Source of the DNA: BD2-11 sp965115885
GTDB lineage: Bacteria > Gemmatimonadota > Gemmatimonadetes > Longimicrobiales > Gaopeijiaceae
DNA length: 64,000 bases
Direction of reading: 5' to 3'
Assembly (NCBI GenBank): GCA_965115885.1
Contig: OZ220479.1
Span: 682,001-746,000, forward strand
Position numbers and translations under genes: made by a program. The notes beneath the pieces are model-generated. The model was not told the origin of the DNA and ran no database searches. It was given only the letters and a program-made list of their open reading frames with translations. Below, piece after piece: positions 56,482-64,000 of this stretch (positions are counted from its first letter, which is position 1; every line of letters starts with the position of its first letter).

Positions 56482-57297
56482 ATGGAGAACCTGCCGGGGC
56501 TGCTGCTGGTCCCGCTGGCGCTCGCGGCTCCCGTCGCCGCCCAGCGACCGGATGAAGACGCCGCCCTGCTCCGGGTGCCGGCGGCCGAAGGCGGCGGGGA
56601 GCGGATTCCGCGACTCCGCGCGCGCGTGCGCCACACGACGGTGATCGTGCTGCCGACCGGGGAGCGGATCCTCGACTTCGTGACCGGCGACTCGGAGTAC
56701 TGGCGTCTGACGGGCGCGGCCAACGTCGCGTACCTGAAGCCCCTGGCCGAGGACGTGGCGACGAACGTGGCGCTCGTCTGCGAGTCGGGCCGCATCTACA
56801 CGTTCCTGGTCTCGGAACGCGGCGACGAGCCGCCCCACCTGGTCGTCCGCGTCGAATCGGGCGCGGAAGCGGCGGCGACGGGCGGGGGCGCGCGCGCGTT
56901 CGTCGCGCGAAGCGAGGTGGCGGCCTACCGCGAGATGGCCGAGACGGCGACCGGGGCCGCGCGCCGCGCACGCGCGGAGGCGGAAGCCGAGATCGAGGCG
57001 TTCCGCGCGGCGTATCCCGGTCGGTTGGCGTTCGAGTACCGGCTCGACGGCGACGCGTCGAAGCGTCCGTTCCTGGTCGAGGCGATGTGGCACGACGGGC
57101 GGTTCACCTACATCCGGTCGCGCGCGCAGGAGTCGCCGGCGCTGTACGAGCTGAAGGACGGCGAGCCGAGCCTGGTCGCGTTCGACCTCGACGAGGACGG
57201 GCTCTACACGGTGCGCCACGTGCTGGGCGACGGGTGGCTGCGGATCGGCGACGAGCGGGCGCGCTGGCGGTTCGAGCCCCGGGAGGGGTCGAGATGA
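56482..57297 (+). CDS. trbG: TrbG/VirB9-type outer core protein
   Basis: 271 residues from ATG 56482. A signal peptide (GLLLVPLALAAPVAAQ) is followed by the VirB9/CagX N-terminal domain (TTVIVLPTGERILDFVTGDS) and the C-terminal domain with WHDGRFTYIRSR, SPALYELKDGEP and VRHVLGDGWLRIGDE. It forms the outer-membrane core of the conjugation channel with TrbI. First gene of the operon, controlled from the shared segment; the stop overlaps trbI (ATGA). Confidence 0.9.
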   Translation: MENLPGLLLVPLALAAPVAAQRPDEDAALLRVPAAEGGGERIPRLRARVRHTTVIVLPTGERILDFVTGDSEYWRLTGAANVAYLKPLAEDVATNVALVCESGRIYTFLVSERGDEPPHLVVRVESGAEAAATGGGARAFVARSEVAAYREMAETATGAARRARAEAEAEIEAFRAAYPGRLAFEYRLDGDASKRPFLVEAMWHDGRFTYIRSRAQESPALYELKDGEPSLVAFDLDEDGLYTVRHVLGDGWLRIGDERARWRFEPREGSR

Positions 57298-58550
57298 GCC
57301 GCTGGAGGCAACTGGTCAAGCCCCCGAAGGGTGCGCTTCCGGCGGGCGTCGTCACGAAGGCGGGGATCGCGCTGATCGCCGTGCTGGTCGCCGGACTGCT
57401 GTTCTCCTCGTCGCTGACGGGTCCCGAGGAGGCCGCCGATCCCGCAGCGGCGGGACCGCGCGCGGTGGACGACCGGGCGGGTCGTTCGTTCGAGGGGCGA
57501 CTGCGGCAGGAGGCGGAGCGCGAGACGCTGCGGGCCGAAGCCGAGTCCCGCGAAGATTCGGCGGACCGGCCGGTCGCGGGCGTGACGGAAGTGGCTGCAG
57601 TCGAGCCGGAAGGCAGGGCGGTCGGTCGAGCGGTCGGCGTGGGCCGGGCGGAGGCGGAACTCCGCGAGGCGCTCCGGCTCGAGGAGGTCGAGCGCAGGAC
57701 CCGTTCGCTGCGCTCGCCTCCGGTCGCCGAGTCGCACCGCGACCGTGGCGGATCCCAGCGCGCCGGCCGGGCGCCGGGCGGCAGTGTCCGGGAGGGGGAG
57801 GAGGAACTCACGGACGCCGCCTTCGAGGAGACGCTCGCCTCTTTCGAGCGGTCGCTCGTTGCGCTCGACGGCGAGATCGCGGCCGGACTGGCGAGCGGAG
57901 GGGTTCCCCCAACCACCGCCGGGCCAACGTCGCCGCGCACCCCGGCTTCCTCCACGCACGTCGCGGCGGAGCCGGGCCGCGTGGTCCGACCGAACGATCC
58001 GCCGGGCTGGGAGCGGATCCGCGAGGGCTCGTTCCTCGAGGCGGTGCTGTTGACGCAGCTCTCGGGCGAGTTCCCCGGCCCGGCGCTCGCCATGGTGTCC
58101 GTGCCGTTCCATTCGGCCGACGGCCAGCGCGTGTTGATCCCGCGCGGCGCGCGCGTCGTCGGGACCGCCCAAGCCGTCCGTCACCGCGACCAAGGCCGGC
58201 TCGCCGTGGCGTTCCACCGGCTGCTGTTTCCCGACGGCAGCCGGATCGACCTCGAGTTCGCCGGTCTCGACCAGACGGGGGCGACGGCGCTCCGCGACCA
58301 GGTCGACCGCCACTACCTCTCGACGTTCCTGGCCGCCGGCGCCGTCGGCGCGATCAGCGGGCTCTCGCTTGCCGGAGCGCCGCCGTACGGCGTCCGGGCG
58401 GGCGTCGGCCAGGGGCTCGGCCAGAGCGCCGCGTCGACGCTCGACCGGTTCCTCAACCGGCTTCCCACGGTGACGGTCCGCGCCGGCCACCGGCTCCGCA
58501 TCTGGTTCACCGCGGACGTTCCGGTCCCGTCCCCCGCTGCGCGCCGATAG
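57294..58550 (+). CDS. trbI: TrbI/VirB10-type core protein
   Basis: 418 residues. One inner-membrane helix near 24-42 (AGIALIAVLVAGLLFSSSL), a long charged and Pro-rich periplasmic spacer, and the C-terminal TrbI domain: EAVLLTQLSGEFPGPALAMV, QRVLIPRGARVVGTAQ and LPTVTVRAGHRLRIWFTADV. It spans the envelope and links the inner-membrane ATPases to the TrbG ring. Confidence 0.93.
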   Translation: MSRWRQLVKPPKGALPAGVVTKAGIALIAVLVAGLLFSSSLTGPEEAADPAAAGPRAVDDRAGRSFEGRLRQEAERETLRAEAESREDSADRPVAGVTEVAAVEPEGRAVGRAVGVGRAEAELREALRLEEVERRTRSLRSPPVAESHRDRGGSQRAGRAPGGSVREGEEELTDAAFEETLASFERSLVALDGEIAAGLASGGVPPTTAGPTSPRTPASSTHVAAEPGRVVRPNDPPGWERIREGSFLEAVLLTQLSGEFPGPALAMVSVPFHSADGQRVLIPRGARVVGTAQAVRHRDQGRLAVAFHRLLFPDGSRIDLEFAGLDQTGATALRDQVDRHYLSTFLAAGAVGAISGLSLAGAPPYGVRAGVGQGLGQSAASTLDRFLNRLPTVTVRAGHRLRIWFTADVPVPSPAARR

Positions 58551-58568
58551 CGCGAAAGGACTTCGCCC

Positions 58569-59471
58569 ATGCATCGCCACGTCCTCGCTCCCGTCCTGCT
58601 CGCGGCGCTCTCGACGGTCGCCGCCGCGCCCGCGCACGCCCAGTTCGACCTCGGCAGCTGGGCCCAGCGCGCGCAGATGATCGCGAACCAGCTGCGACAG
58701 ATCTCGAACCAGGCACGCCAGCTCCACAGCATGACCCGCCAAGTCTCCGAGCTCGAGAGCCAGCTCGACCACATGCGCCGCTCCGCGCGCGGCGAACTCG
58801 ACGCGCTGACCGAGCCGTTCTCGCGGCTGGCGGCCGGGCCCGTCGACCGGGTCGGCGACGGCGTCGCCTGGGGCTCCGACTTCGGCGGCGCGGGCCGCGA
58901 GACGGTCGAGGCCGTCCGGCGCTTCGGCGTCGGCGGCTCGTTCACCGAACTCTGGCGCGCCGCCCACGGTGCGGCCGACCGGGTGGACGAGACGGACGTC
59001 CTCGACCTCCACCGGCGCCTCCCGCCGCGCGCGGCGACGCGCGCGCTCGAGGACCATCGCCGCGACCGGGAGGCCGCCGACCGGCGTCGCGTCCTGGACT
59101 ACGCGGCGCTCGACGCGGCGGCCGCGCTCGCCGAGACGGTCGAGAGCGCGCGCGGTTCGTTCGCCGGCCTGACGGCGAACGGCAACCTCTCGAACACGGC
59201 GCTCCAGCAGGCGGGCGTCGCGGCGGCGCTGAGTCGGGGACGGATCGACGCCGCCGTGGGCCAGGCGCTCGCCCACCAGCTCGCACGCGAAGCCGGACGG
59301 GCGCGGCAGGCCGAACTCGCGCGCCTCGAATGGCTCGCCCGCTGGCGCGAGGGCCGCGAGCGGGCCAACGGGCTGGCCCGGACGCTGCGCGAGTCGGCGT
59401 CGGCGAACCGCGACGCGTTGCGCACCGGACTGCTGCTGCGCGTCCCGTCGTCCCACGACCGCGACTTCTGA
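58569..59471 (+). CDS. trbJ: TrbJ/VirB5-type pilus-associated protein
   Basis: 300 residues. A signal peptide ends at PAHAQ; the mature protein is helical, with ANQLRQISNQARQLHSMTRQ, DFGGAGRETVEAVRRFG and LTANGNLSNTALQQAGVAAA. This fits TrbJ, a secreted component of the mating channel or pilus. A broken relative lies at 22215-22533, showing that this window has held two conjugation regions. Confidence 0.82.
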   Translation: MHRHVLAPVLLAALSTVAAAPAHAQFDLGSWAQRAQMIANQLRQISNQARQLHSMTRQVSELESQLDHMRRSARGELDALTEPFSRLAAGPVDRVGDGVAWGSDFGGAGRETVEAVRRFGVGGSFTELWRAAHGAADRVDETDVLDLHRRLPPRAATRALEDHRRDREAADRRRVLDYAALDAAAALAETVESARGSFAGLTANGNLSNTALQQAGVAAALSRGRIDAAVGQALAHQLAREAGRARQAELARLEWLARWREGRERANGLARTLRESASANRDALRTGLLLRVPSSHDRDF

Positions 59472-59490
59472 TCGGAGGAACACGGACGCC

Positions 59491-60483
59491 ATGCAACTCC
59501 CCCCGCAGTCGGTCGACCCGAACGTCCCGACCCGGATCCCGCCCGATCAGCTCCAGGACTTCAAGAGCTTCCTCGACGTCGTGCTCGACTCGGTCGTCGC
59601 CGGCGCGGCGCCCGACGTGCACGCCGTCGGGCTCCAGCTCTGGGGCGGGCTCGCCGCCGTCATGATCGCCTGGACGGGCCTCAAGATTGCGTTCAGCGGC
59701 GCGTTCGACGCCTGGACCATGGTCCGGCTCGTGATCGGGATCGCGATCACGAGCACGCTGCTCCACTACTACGCCGTCCCGATCCCGGGCGTCGGGTTCA
59801 CGTTCCCGGCGATGATCGCCGGCGGCGGCGTCTGGCTCCAGGACCTGTTCCTCTCGGACGTCGTCTCGACCGGCTACTCCGAGCTGACGGCGCTCGTGCA
59901 GGCCTACGGCGCGCACCTGAACGCGGCGTGGTCCACGGGCAACCTGCTGTCGGTCGTGGCGGCGGGCGCGACGGTGATCTTCTCCTCGCTGGTCTCGCTC
60001 GCGATGGGCGCCTCGCTCGTCGTCGGGCTGCTCGCGCTCTTCTGCGTCACGTACGCGCAAGTGATCTGGGCGCAGGTCGCGCTCGCCGTCGCGATCCTGC
60101 TCGGTCCGGTGTTGATCCCGTTCCTGCTCTTCGAGCCGCTCGCGTTCCTGTTCTGGGGCTGGTTCCGCTCGATGCTGGTCTACACGCTGTACGGCGTCGT
60201 GGCCGGCGCCGTGCTGCGCGTCTTCATGGGCGTCGGCATGGGCTACGTCACGACGTACGCCGACGCGCTGATGGGCACGGGCACGGCCGATCCGCTCGAG
60301 CTGTGGCTCTGGGCCGTGGTGCTGCTGCCGCTCGTCGTCTGCGGCTTGATGGCCGGTCTCAAGGTCGGCGAACTCGCGTCTATGCTGGTCTCGGGTTCGG
60401 GCTCGTCCGGGTCCGGGTTCATGGCGCTGGTGATGCGCACTGCGGGCGCGGGCGCCGTCAAGCCGCCCGCGGCGGGCGCATGA
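59491..60483 (+). CDS. trbL: TrbL/VirB6-type inner-membrane protein
   Basis: 330 residues with several membrane helices, among them AMVSL-like LSVVAAGATVIFSSLVSLAM, VVGLLALFCVTYAQVIWAQV and ALAVAILLGPVLIPFLLFEP. The helix pattern and the LGP.L.PF.LF motif match TrbL/VirB6. It forms the inner-membrane channel. The stop overlaps the next start. Confidence 0.88.
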   Translation: MQLPPQSVDPNVPTRIPPDQLQDFKSFLDVVLDSVVAGAAPDVHAVGLQLWGGLAAVMIAWTGLKIAFSGAFDAWTMVRLVIGIAITSTLLHYYAVPIPGVGFTFPAMIAGGGVWLQDLFLSDVVSTGYSELTALVQAYGAHLNAAWSTGNLLSVVAAGATVIFSSLVSLAMGASLVVGLLALFCVTYAQVIWAQVALAVAILLGPVLIPFLLFEPLAFLFWGWFRSMLVYTLYGVVAGAVLRVFMGVGMGYVTTYADALMGTGTADPLELWLWAVVLLPLVVCGLMAGLKVGELASMLVSGSGSSGSGFMALVMRTAGAGAVKPPAAGA

Positions 60484-61946
60484 GGCCCGGGAACGACGGC
60501 ATGACGCACCGGGACCGGGGTCGAGACCGGGACGCGGGCCGCGAGTACGCCGAGATCTGGAGCGAGGCGGTCCGGTCGAACCGGAGGCTCAAGGCGATCC
60601 TCGTCCTGCTGGGCGCGGCCCATCTCGCGCTGTCGGTCGCGCTGCTCCGGCTCGCGACCGTTCCACCGCCCAAGCCGGTCGTGGTCCGGGTCGACGAGGT
60701 CGGGCGCGCCGAGGCGCTCGCCTACGAGGCGGCGACCGCCGAAGCCGATCCGCTCGATCCCACGACGAAGTACTTCCTCAACCGGTTCGTGCACGACCAC
60801 CACGCACGGCGTCGCGCCACCGTCGAGGAACGATGGACGCGCAGCCTCCGGTTCCTGTCGACTGGACTCGCCAACGCCGCGTTCGCGAGGGACGGCGCCG
60901 AGGTCGCCGCCGCGGCGGCCGGGACGGCCGAGACCGAACTCGAGGTCGAGCGGGTCGTGCTCCGCGTGCACCCCTCGCCCGAGCCGCCGCACGGCGCGAC
61001 AGCCGACTTCGACCTGGTGCACTTGTTGGATGGGCGCGAAGCCGCGCTCGAGGCGTTCGGCTGGACGGGCGCGAAGGCCGAGTGGATCGCGCTGGCGTGC
61101 CTCCACAGCGGCGTGTTCACCCGTGCGCAGTGCGCGGCGTTCCTGGACGCGCACCCCGAACAGGTGCGCCGCGTCGTCCACGCGCTGATCGCGCAACGCT
61201 TCGCCGTCGAGGAGACGGTGCCCGGCGTCCGCGGGATCGGACGCGTGTGCCGGATCCACTCGCGGAAGGTCTATCGTGCGCTCGAAGCCGAGCACGTCCG
61301 CCACCGGCGGAGCGCGTCGACCGGCGTGCTCATGCGTCGGCTGCTCTCGCTCGACCATGTGATCGAACGCTTGCGCTCGCCCTGGCTCGCGACCGAGGCC
61401 GAGAAGGTCGCCGCGTTCGAGGCGCTCGGGATCGAGCGCGAGCTTCTGCCCTCTCGGCTCTACCGTGGCGCGGCGAGCGCCACGCGTCGCTTCTTCCCCG
61501 TCAAGCTGCCCGTCGCGCTCGGCCCCGAGCGCGCCGTGTTCGTGTACGCCGATTCCGGCCACCGGACGGCGGCGGCGCTCCGCTCGTGGGGCGCCGCGCA
61601 CCGCGATCTCTGGCGTACGCTGCGCAGCCGGGGCCGCGCCGTCGAAGTCGTCGTGGCCGTTCGGACGCTGCGGGAGACCGAGCGGGCGGACCGCGTGGCC
61701 GGACGGTGGGTCGGGGCGCCGAGTTCGGATCGGCCGGACGATTCGGCGGCGGACGAACTGGCCCGGATCGAGCGCGCGATCGTCGAGGGCGCCGTCGACG
61801 TGCTCGACGAGTTCGGCGGCCTCCAGGCCGCCATGAAGCGCAGCGTGGAGCTCGAGAAGCGCGTCCGACAGGGAGGCCGACAGGGCTCGGTCGACCGTGC
61901 GGTCACGTGGCGGACCGAGCGGCTCGCGGGAGCGCGCTACCGATGA
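60480..61946 (+). CDS. Truncated TrbF/VirB8 fused to a protein of unknown function
   Basis: 488 residues from ATG 60480. Residues 1-180 are VirB8-like: YAEIWSEAVRSNRRLKAI, one membrane helix near 38-58, the DPTTKYFLNRFVHDHHARR stretch and TADFDLVH. A VirB8 domain normally continues for another 60 residues. From about 182 a different protein starts: DGREAALEAFGWTGAKAEW, CLHSGVFTRAQCAAFLDAHP (winged-helix-like), RRLLSLDHVIERLRSPWLAT and AAMKRSVELEKRVR. The DNA-binding-like character suggests a relaxosome, replication or regulatory protein. The join is in frame with no stop. Whether the VirB8 role survives is uncertain. Confidence 0.75.
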   Translation: MRPGNDGMTHRDRGRDRDAGREYAEIWSEAVRSNRRLKAILVLLGAAHLALSVALLRLATVPPPKPVVVRVDEVGRAEALAYEAATAEADPLDPTTKYFLNRFVHDHHARRRATVEERWTRSLRFLSTGLANAAFARDGAEVAAAAAGTAETELEVERVVLRVHPSPEPPHGATADFDLVHLLDGREAALEAFGWTGAKAEWIALACLHSGVFTRAQCAAFLDAHPEQVRRVVHALIAQRFAVEETVPGVRGIGRVCRIHSRKVYRALEAEHVRHRRSASTGVLMRRLLSLDHVIERLRSPWLATEAEKVAAFEALGIERELLPSRLYRGAASATRRFFPVKLPVALGPERAVFVYADSGHRTAAALRSWGAAHRDLWRTLRSRGRAVEVVVAVRTLRETERADRVAGRWVGAPSSDRPDDSAADELARIERAIVEGAVDVLDEFGGLQAAMKRSVELEKRVRQGGRQGSVDRAVTWRTERLAGARYR

Positions 61947-62032
61947 GGCGCGCGCGACGTCGGACCGCTCCGCAGCGTGAACCCGACCGCAGCCGCCGAT
62001 TCACCGGCCGCTCCGGCCGGAGTCCGCGCCGA

Positions 62033-62054
62033 CGCCGACGGCCATCCGTCGGCG
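62033..62054. repeat. Perfect 9-bp hairpin
   Basis: CGCCGACGG, loop CCAT, CCGTCGGCG. No T run follows, so it is not a standard terminator. Confidence 0.8.
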
Positions 62055-62114
62055 CGCGGGCGTCTTGCGCCCGAACGGGCCGCTCTGGCGGCATCGGAGC
62101 GGGCGCGTGGACGG

Positions 62115-62214
62115 GGCTGCAAGCGACCCCCCGGCCCGAGGGCCGGGTGCGGGTCGGGGGCGGGGTGCGTTTTCACGCCCCGCCCCCCGGACCCGCACGG
62201 GGTCGCTTGCAGCC
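62115..62214. promoter_or_regulatory. Three-way inverted repeat, 16-bp outer stem
   Basis: Outer arms GGCTGCAAGCGACCCC and GGGGTCGCTTGCAGCC pair perfectly. Inside lie a 6-bp hairpin (CCGGCC, CGAG loop, GGCCGG) and a long hairpin whose arms GTGCGGGTC/GACCCGCAC and GGGGGCGGGG/CCCCGCCCCC close on a TTTT loop. It ends 30 bases before the coupling protein start. Confidence 0.8.
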
Positions 62215-62244
62215 ATCGATCCCTCCGGGAAGGGGTCCCAGCCG

Positions 62245-64000
62245 ATGAAGGCCGACACGCTGGCCATCGTCGGGGCCGCCGTCGGAGCCGCGGGCGCTCG
62301 AGCGCTCCACGCGCCGTTCCCCGGCGCCGGCGCGAACCCGTACCTCGACCTGATCGCCCGCCACGATCCCGGCCTGCACGCCGCGCTCCGCGTCTGGCAC
62401 CACGCGTGGCCCGCCGTCGCCGTCGCGCTCGCCGGATCGGTCGTCGTCTCCGTCTGGCGCGTGTGGTTCCAGCCGCTCGCGCGCCCGCGCCGACGCGGTC
62501 GGCTGCCCGAATGGCCCGCCTCGCCCCGCGACGACGCGCCCTCGCTCGTGATCGGCGAGGTGCACCATCCGACCGAGCCCCGCGAGAGCGACCGGCCCTC
62601 CTGGCTCGTCGTCCCGGAGAAGGGGCTCTACACCGGCGTCCTCGTCGTCGGCGCCGTCGGGACCGGCAAGACCACCGCCTGCATGTACCCGTTCGCCCGC
62701 CAGCTGCTCTCCTGGCAAGCCGACGACGCCCGTCGGCGCGCCGGCGCGCTCGTGCTCGAGGTCAAGGGCGACTTCTGCCATCAGGTGCGCCGCATCCTCG
62801 AGGACGCCGGACGCGGCGACGACTACCTCGAGATCGGGCTCGGCGGATCCTGGCAGTGGAACCCGCTCGACGATCCGCTGCTCGATTCCTACTCGCTCGC
62901 CTACGGCGTCGCGTCGCTGATCAACCAACTCTTCGGCAAGAGCCGAGAACCGTTCTGGCAGCAAGCCTATACGAATCTCGTACGCTGGATCATCGAACTG
63001 TTCCGGCTCTTGCCGGGGGGTTGGGTCACGCTCCGCGACGTCTACCGCTGCACCGTGGACCCCGAGCTGCTCGCCTCGAGGATCGCCGAGGCGCGCGCGC
63101 TCGCCGACGATGCGTGCCCCGAGCGCGCCGTCGTCGGCAACCGGGACCTCGCCGCGCACCGCGAGGCGCTCGCCGACTGGGCCTGGGAGGCGCTGCCCGA
63201 CACGGGGACCTCGGCCTGTCGGCTGGACTCCGGCCTCCGGGAGCGGCTCGCCGAGCTCGAGGTCGCCCACACGGTCGAGGCGGCCGAGGACGGCGCGGGC
63301 GCCGAACTCCGCGAACGGGTCGAGGCCGTCGAGCGTTGGTACCTGCTCGACTGGTCGGCGCTCGACGCGAAGCTCCGCACCTCGATCGTCGAGGGGATCA
63401 GCGTCTTCCTCTCGCTCTTCGACCAGCCCGACGTCGCCGGCGTCTTCTGCCCGCCGCCACCCTGCGATCTCCCGCCGGAACAGGACGACGCGGAGGAGGA
63501 CGTCGAAGACGCGCAGACACTGCCGGGGCTGCGTCGGCGTCTGCCGCCGCTCGCGCGGTTGATCGACCGGGGCAGGGTCCTCGCGCTGAACATGCCCGCC
63601 GGCGCGAACCCCGCGCTCGCACGCGCCGTCGGCGTGCTGCTCAAGAACGCATGGATGCAGGCGCTGCTCCGGCGCCCGGCCGAGGCCGCGCGCCGACCCG
63701 ACCGCTACATGCGGCCCGCCGTCTTCGTCTGCGACGAATACCAGGCGATCGCCACCGTCGGCCAGGACGACCCGGCGGGCGACGAGAAGGCGTTCGCGCT
63801 CACCCGCCAGTGCCGTTGCGTCCCCGTCGTCGCCACCCAGTCGATCTCGTCGCTGCGCTCCGCGCTCCCCTCCGGCGAGGCGTGGCGCACGCTCGTGCAG
63901 ACGCTCCGCACGCGCATCTTCCTCGCGCTCTCCGACGAGGCGTCCGCCCGGATCGCGTCCGAGATGTGCGGCGCCGTCATGAGGACCCGCGCCTCCCACA
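62245..64000 (+). CDS. traG: TraG/VirD4-type coupling ATPase, cut by window edge
   Basis: 585 codons from ATG 62245 stay open to the right edge. Two N-terminal hydrophobic segments (LAIVGAAVGAAGARAL, AVAVALAGSVVVSVWRVWF) precede the ATPase: Walker A VVGAVGTGKTTACMYPFARQ, GALVLEVKGDFC, the Walker B-like PAVFVCDEYQAIA, and a final PVVATQSISSLRSAL. This is the coupling protein family that brings the relaxase-DNA complex to the secretion channel. An acidic insertion (EQDDAEEDVEDAQ) lies in the middle. It has its own leader region. Confidence 0.9.
   Translation, partial: MKADTLAIVGAAVGAAGARALHAPFPGAGANPYLDLIARHDPGLHAALRVWHHAWPAVAVALAGSVVVSVWRVWFQPLARPRRRGRLPEWPASPRDDAPSLVIGEVHHPTEPRESDRPSWLVVPEKGLYTGVLVVGAVGTGKTTACMYPFARQLLSWQADDARRRAGALVLEVKGDFCHQVRRILEDAGRGDDYLEIGLGGSWQWNPLDDPLLDSYSLAYGVASLINQLFGKSREPFWQQAYTNLVRWIIELFRLLPGGWVTLRDVYRCTVDPELLASRIAEARALADDACPERAVVGNRDLAAHREALADWAWEALPDTGTSACRLDSGLRERLAELEVAHTVEAAEDGAGAELRERVEAVERWYLLDWSALDAKLRTSIVEGISVFLSLFDQPDVAGVFCPPPPCDLPPEQDDAEEDVEDAQTLPGLRRRLPPLARLIDRGRVLALNMPAGANPALARAVGVLLKNAWMQALLRRPAEAARRPDRYMRPAVFVCDEYQAIATVGQDDPAGDEKAFALTRQCRCVPVVATQSISSLRSALPSGEAWRTLVQTLRTRIFLALSDEASARIASEMCGAVMRTRASH

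Larger units (their letters stand above)
61947..62244. other. Structured non-coding gap before the coupling protein gene
   Basis: 298 bases without a convincing gene in an otherwise tightly packed operon. It contains a 9-bp perfect hairpin (62033-62054) and a 100-base three-part structure (62115-62214). It could be a transcript control element or part of an origin of transfer. Confidence 0.6.

Noticed and set aside
62115..62214. Hairpin as an intrinsic terminator
   Set aside because: No T run follows either arm, and the coupling protein start lies only 30 bases away.
62173..63999. A 608-codon frame on the minus strand
   Set aside because: It is the mirror of the coupling ATPase, which has Walker motifs and membrane segments on the plus strand. 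The minus frame has no family and is a GC artefact.
1..64000. tRNA or rRNA genes and an island attachment site
   Set aside because: I found no tRNA cloverleaf or rRNA sequence, and no direct repeat that would mark integration; the right end of the element is outside the window.

Overview
The window is high-GC bacterial DNA with short intergenic gaps and tightly coupled operons. The left third carries a DUF1592/DUF1552 pair, a DUF58/BatA operon and an argGH-aroF-rpiA-rpe set, which fits a Gemmatimonadota- or Acidobacteriota-like genome. The phylum call is an inference from gene content only; no rRNA or tRNA was seen.

1 to 22.2 kb is ordinary chromosome. It holds a cut lipoprotein gene, a diheme DUF1587/1592/1595/1588/1585 protein coupled to a Tat-exported DUF1552 protein and a frameshifted secreted ankyrin protein, a DUF4168 protein, an FmdB zinc ribbon, a small cytochrome c, a perfect two-way terminator at 7.72-7.76 kb, a His-rich secreted protein, XdhC, the moxR-DUF58-batD-like-batA operon, argG-argH, aroF, a class I aldolase, rpiA, rpe and an SRPBCC-TIGR01777 protein.

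22.2 to 56.5 kb is an accessory island bounded by two related control loci. Each has a 234-residue S24 (LexA/CI-type) repressor transcribed away from a conserved divergent control segment. At the left locus the segment faces an HTH gene followed by wrecked virB2 and trbJ remnants. At the right locus it faces an intact trb operon. Defence genes lie downstream of the repressors: wrecked HsdR-like and N6-methylase genes and an intact methylase-endonuclease pair on the left, a truncated cytosine methylase on the right. Between them is an AT-richer operon on the minus strand recognised as a Druantia-type anti-phage locus: druA (DUF4338), a 983-residue protein, a DruD-position gene, and druE (1855-residue DEAD/DUF1998 helicase). 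A block of about 10.3 kb of nested mobile DNA (35384-45659) splits the DruD-position gene and separates druE from druA. The block contains an IS3 copy invaded by IS21, an integrase-type transposase cut by IS110, and a decayed IS21 carrying two tandem group II introns, the first with its reverse transcriptase split by an IS5-family element (1537 bp, CTAT target duplication). A 188-bp MITE at 28.2 kb shares the termini of that IS5-family element. An IS630 copy invaded by IS3 lies upstream of druA.

56.5 kb to the right edge is a conjugative type IV secretion operon: trbG/virB9, trbI/virB10, trbJ/virB5, trbL/virB6, a truncated trbF/virB8 fused to a protein of unknown function, then a 300-bp structured non-coding gap and a traG/virD4-type coupling ATPase that runs off the window. 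The region as a whole reads as an integrative conjugative element whose repressor-flanked cargo sites collect defence genes and then transposons.
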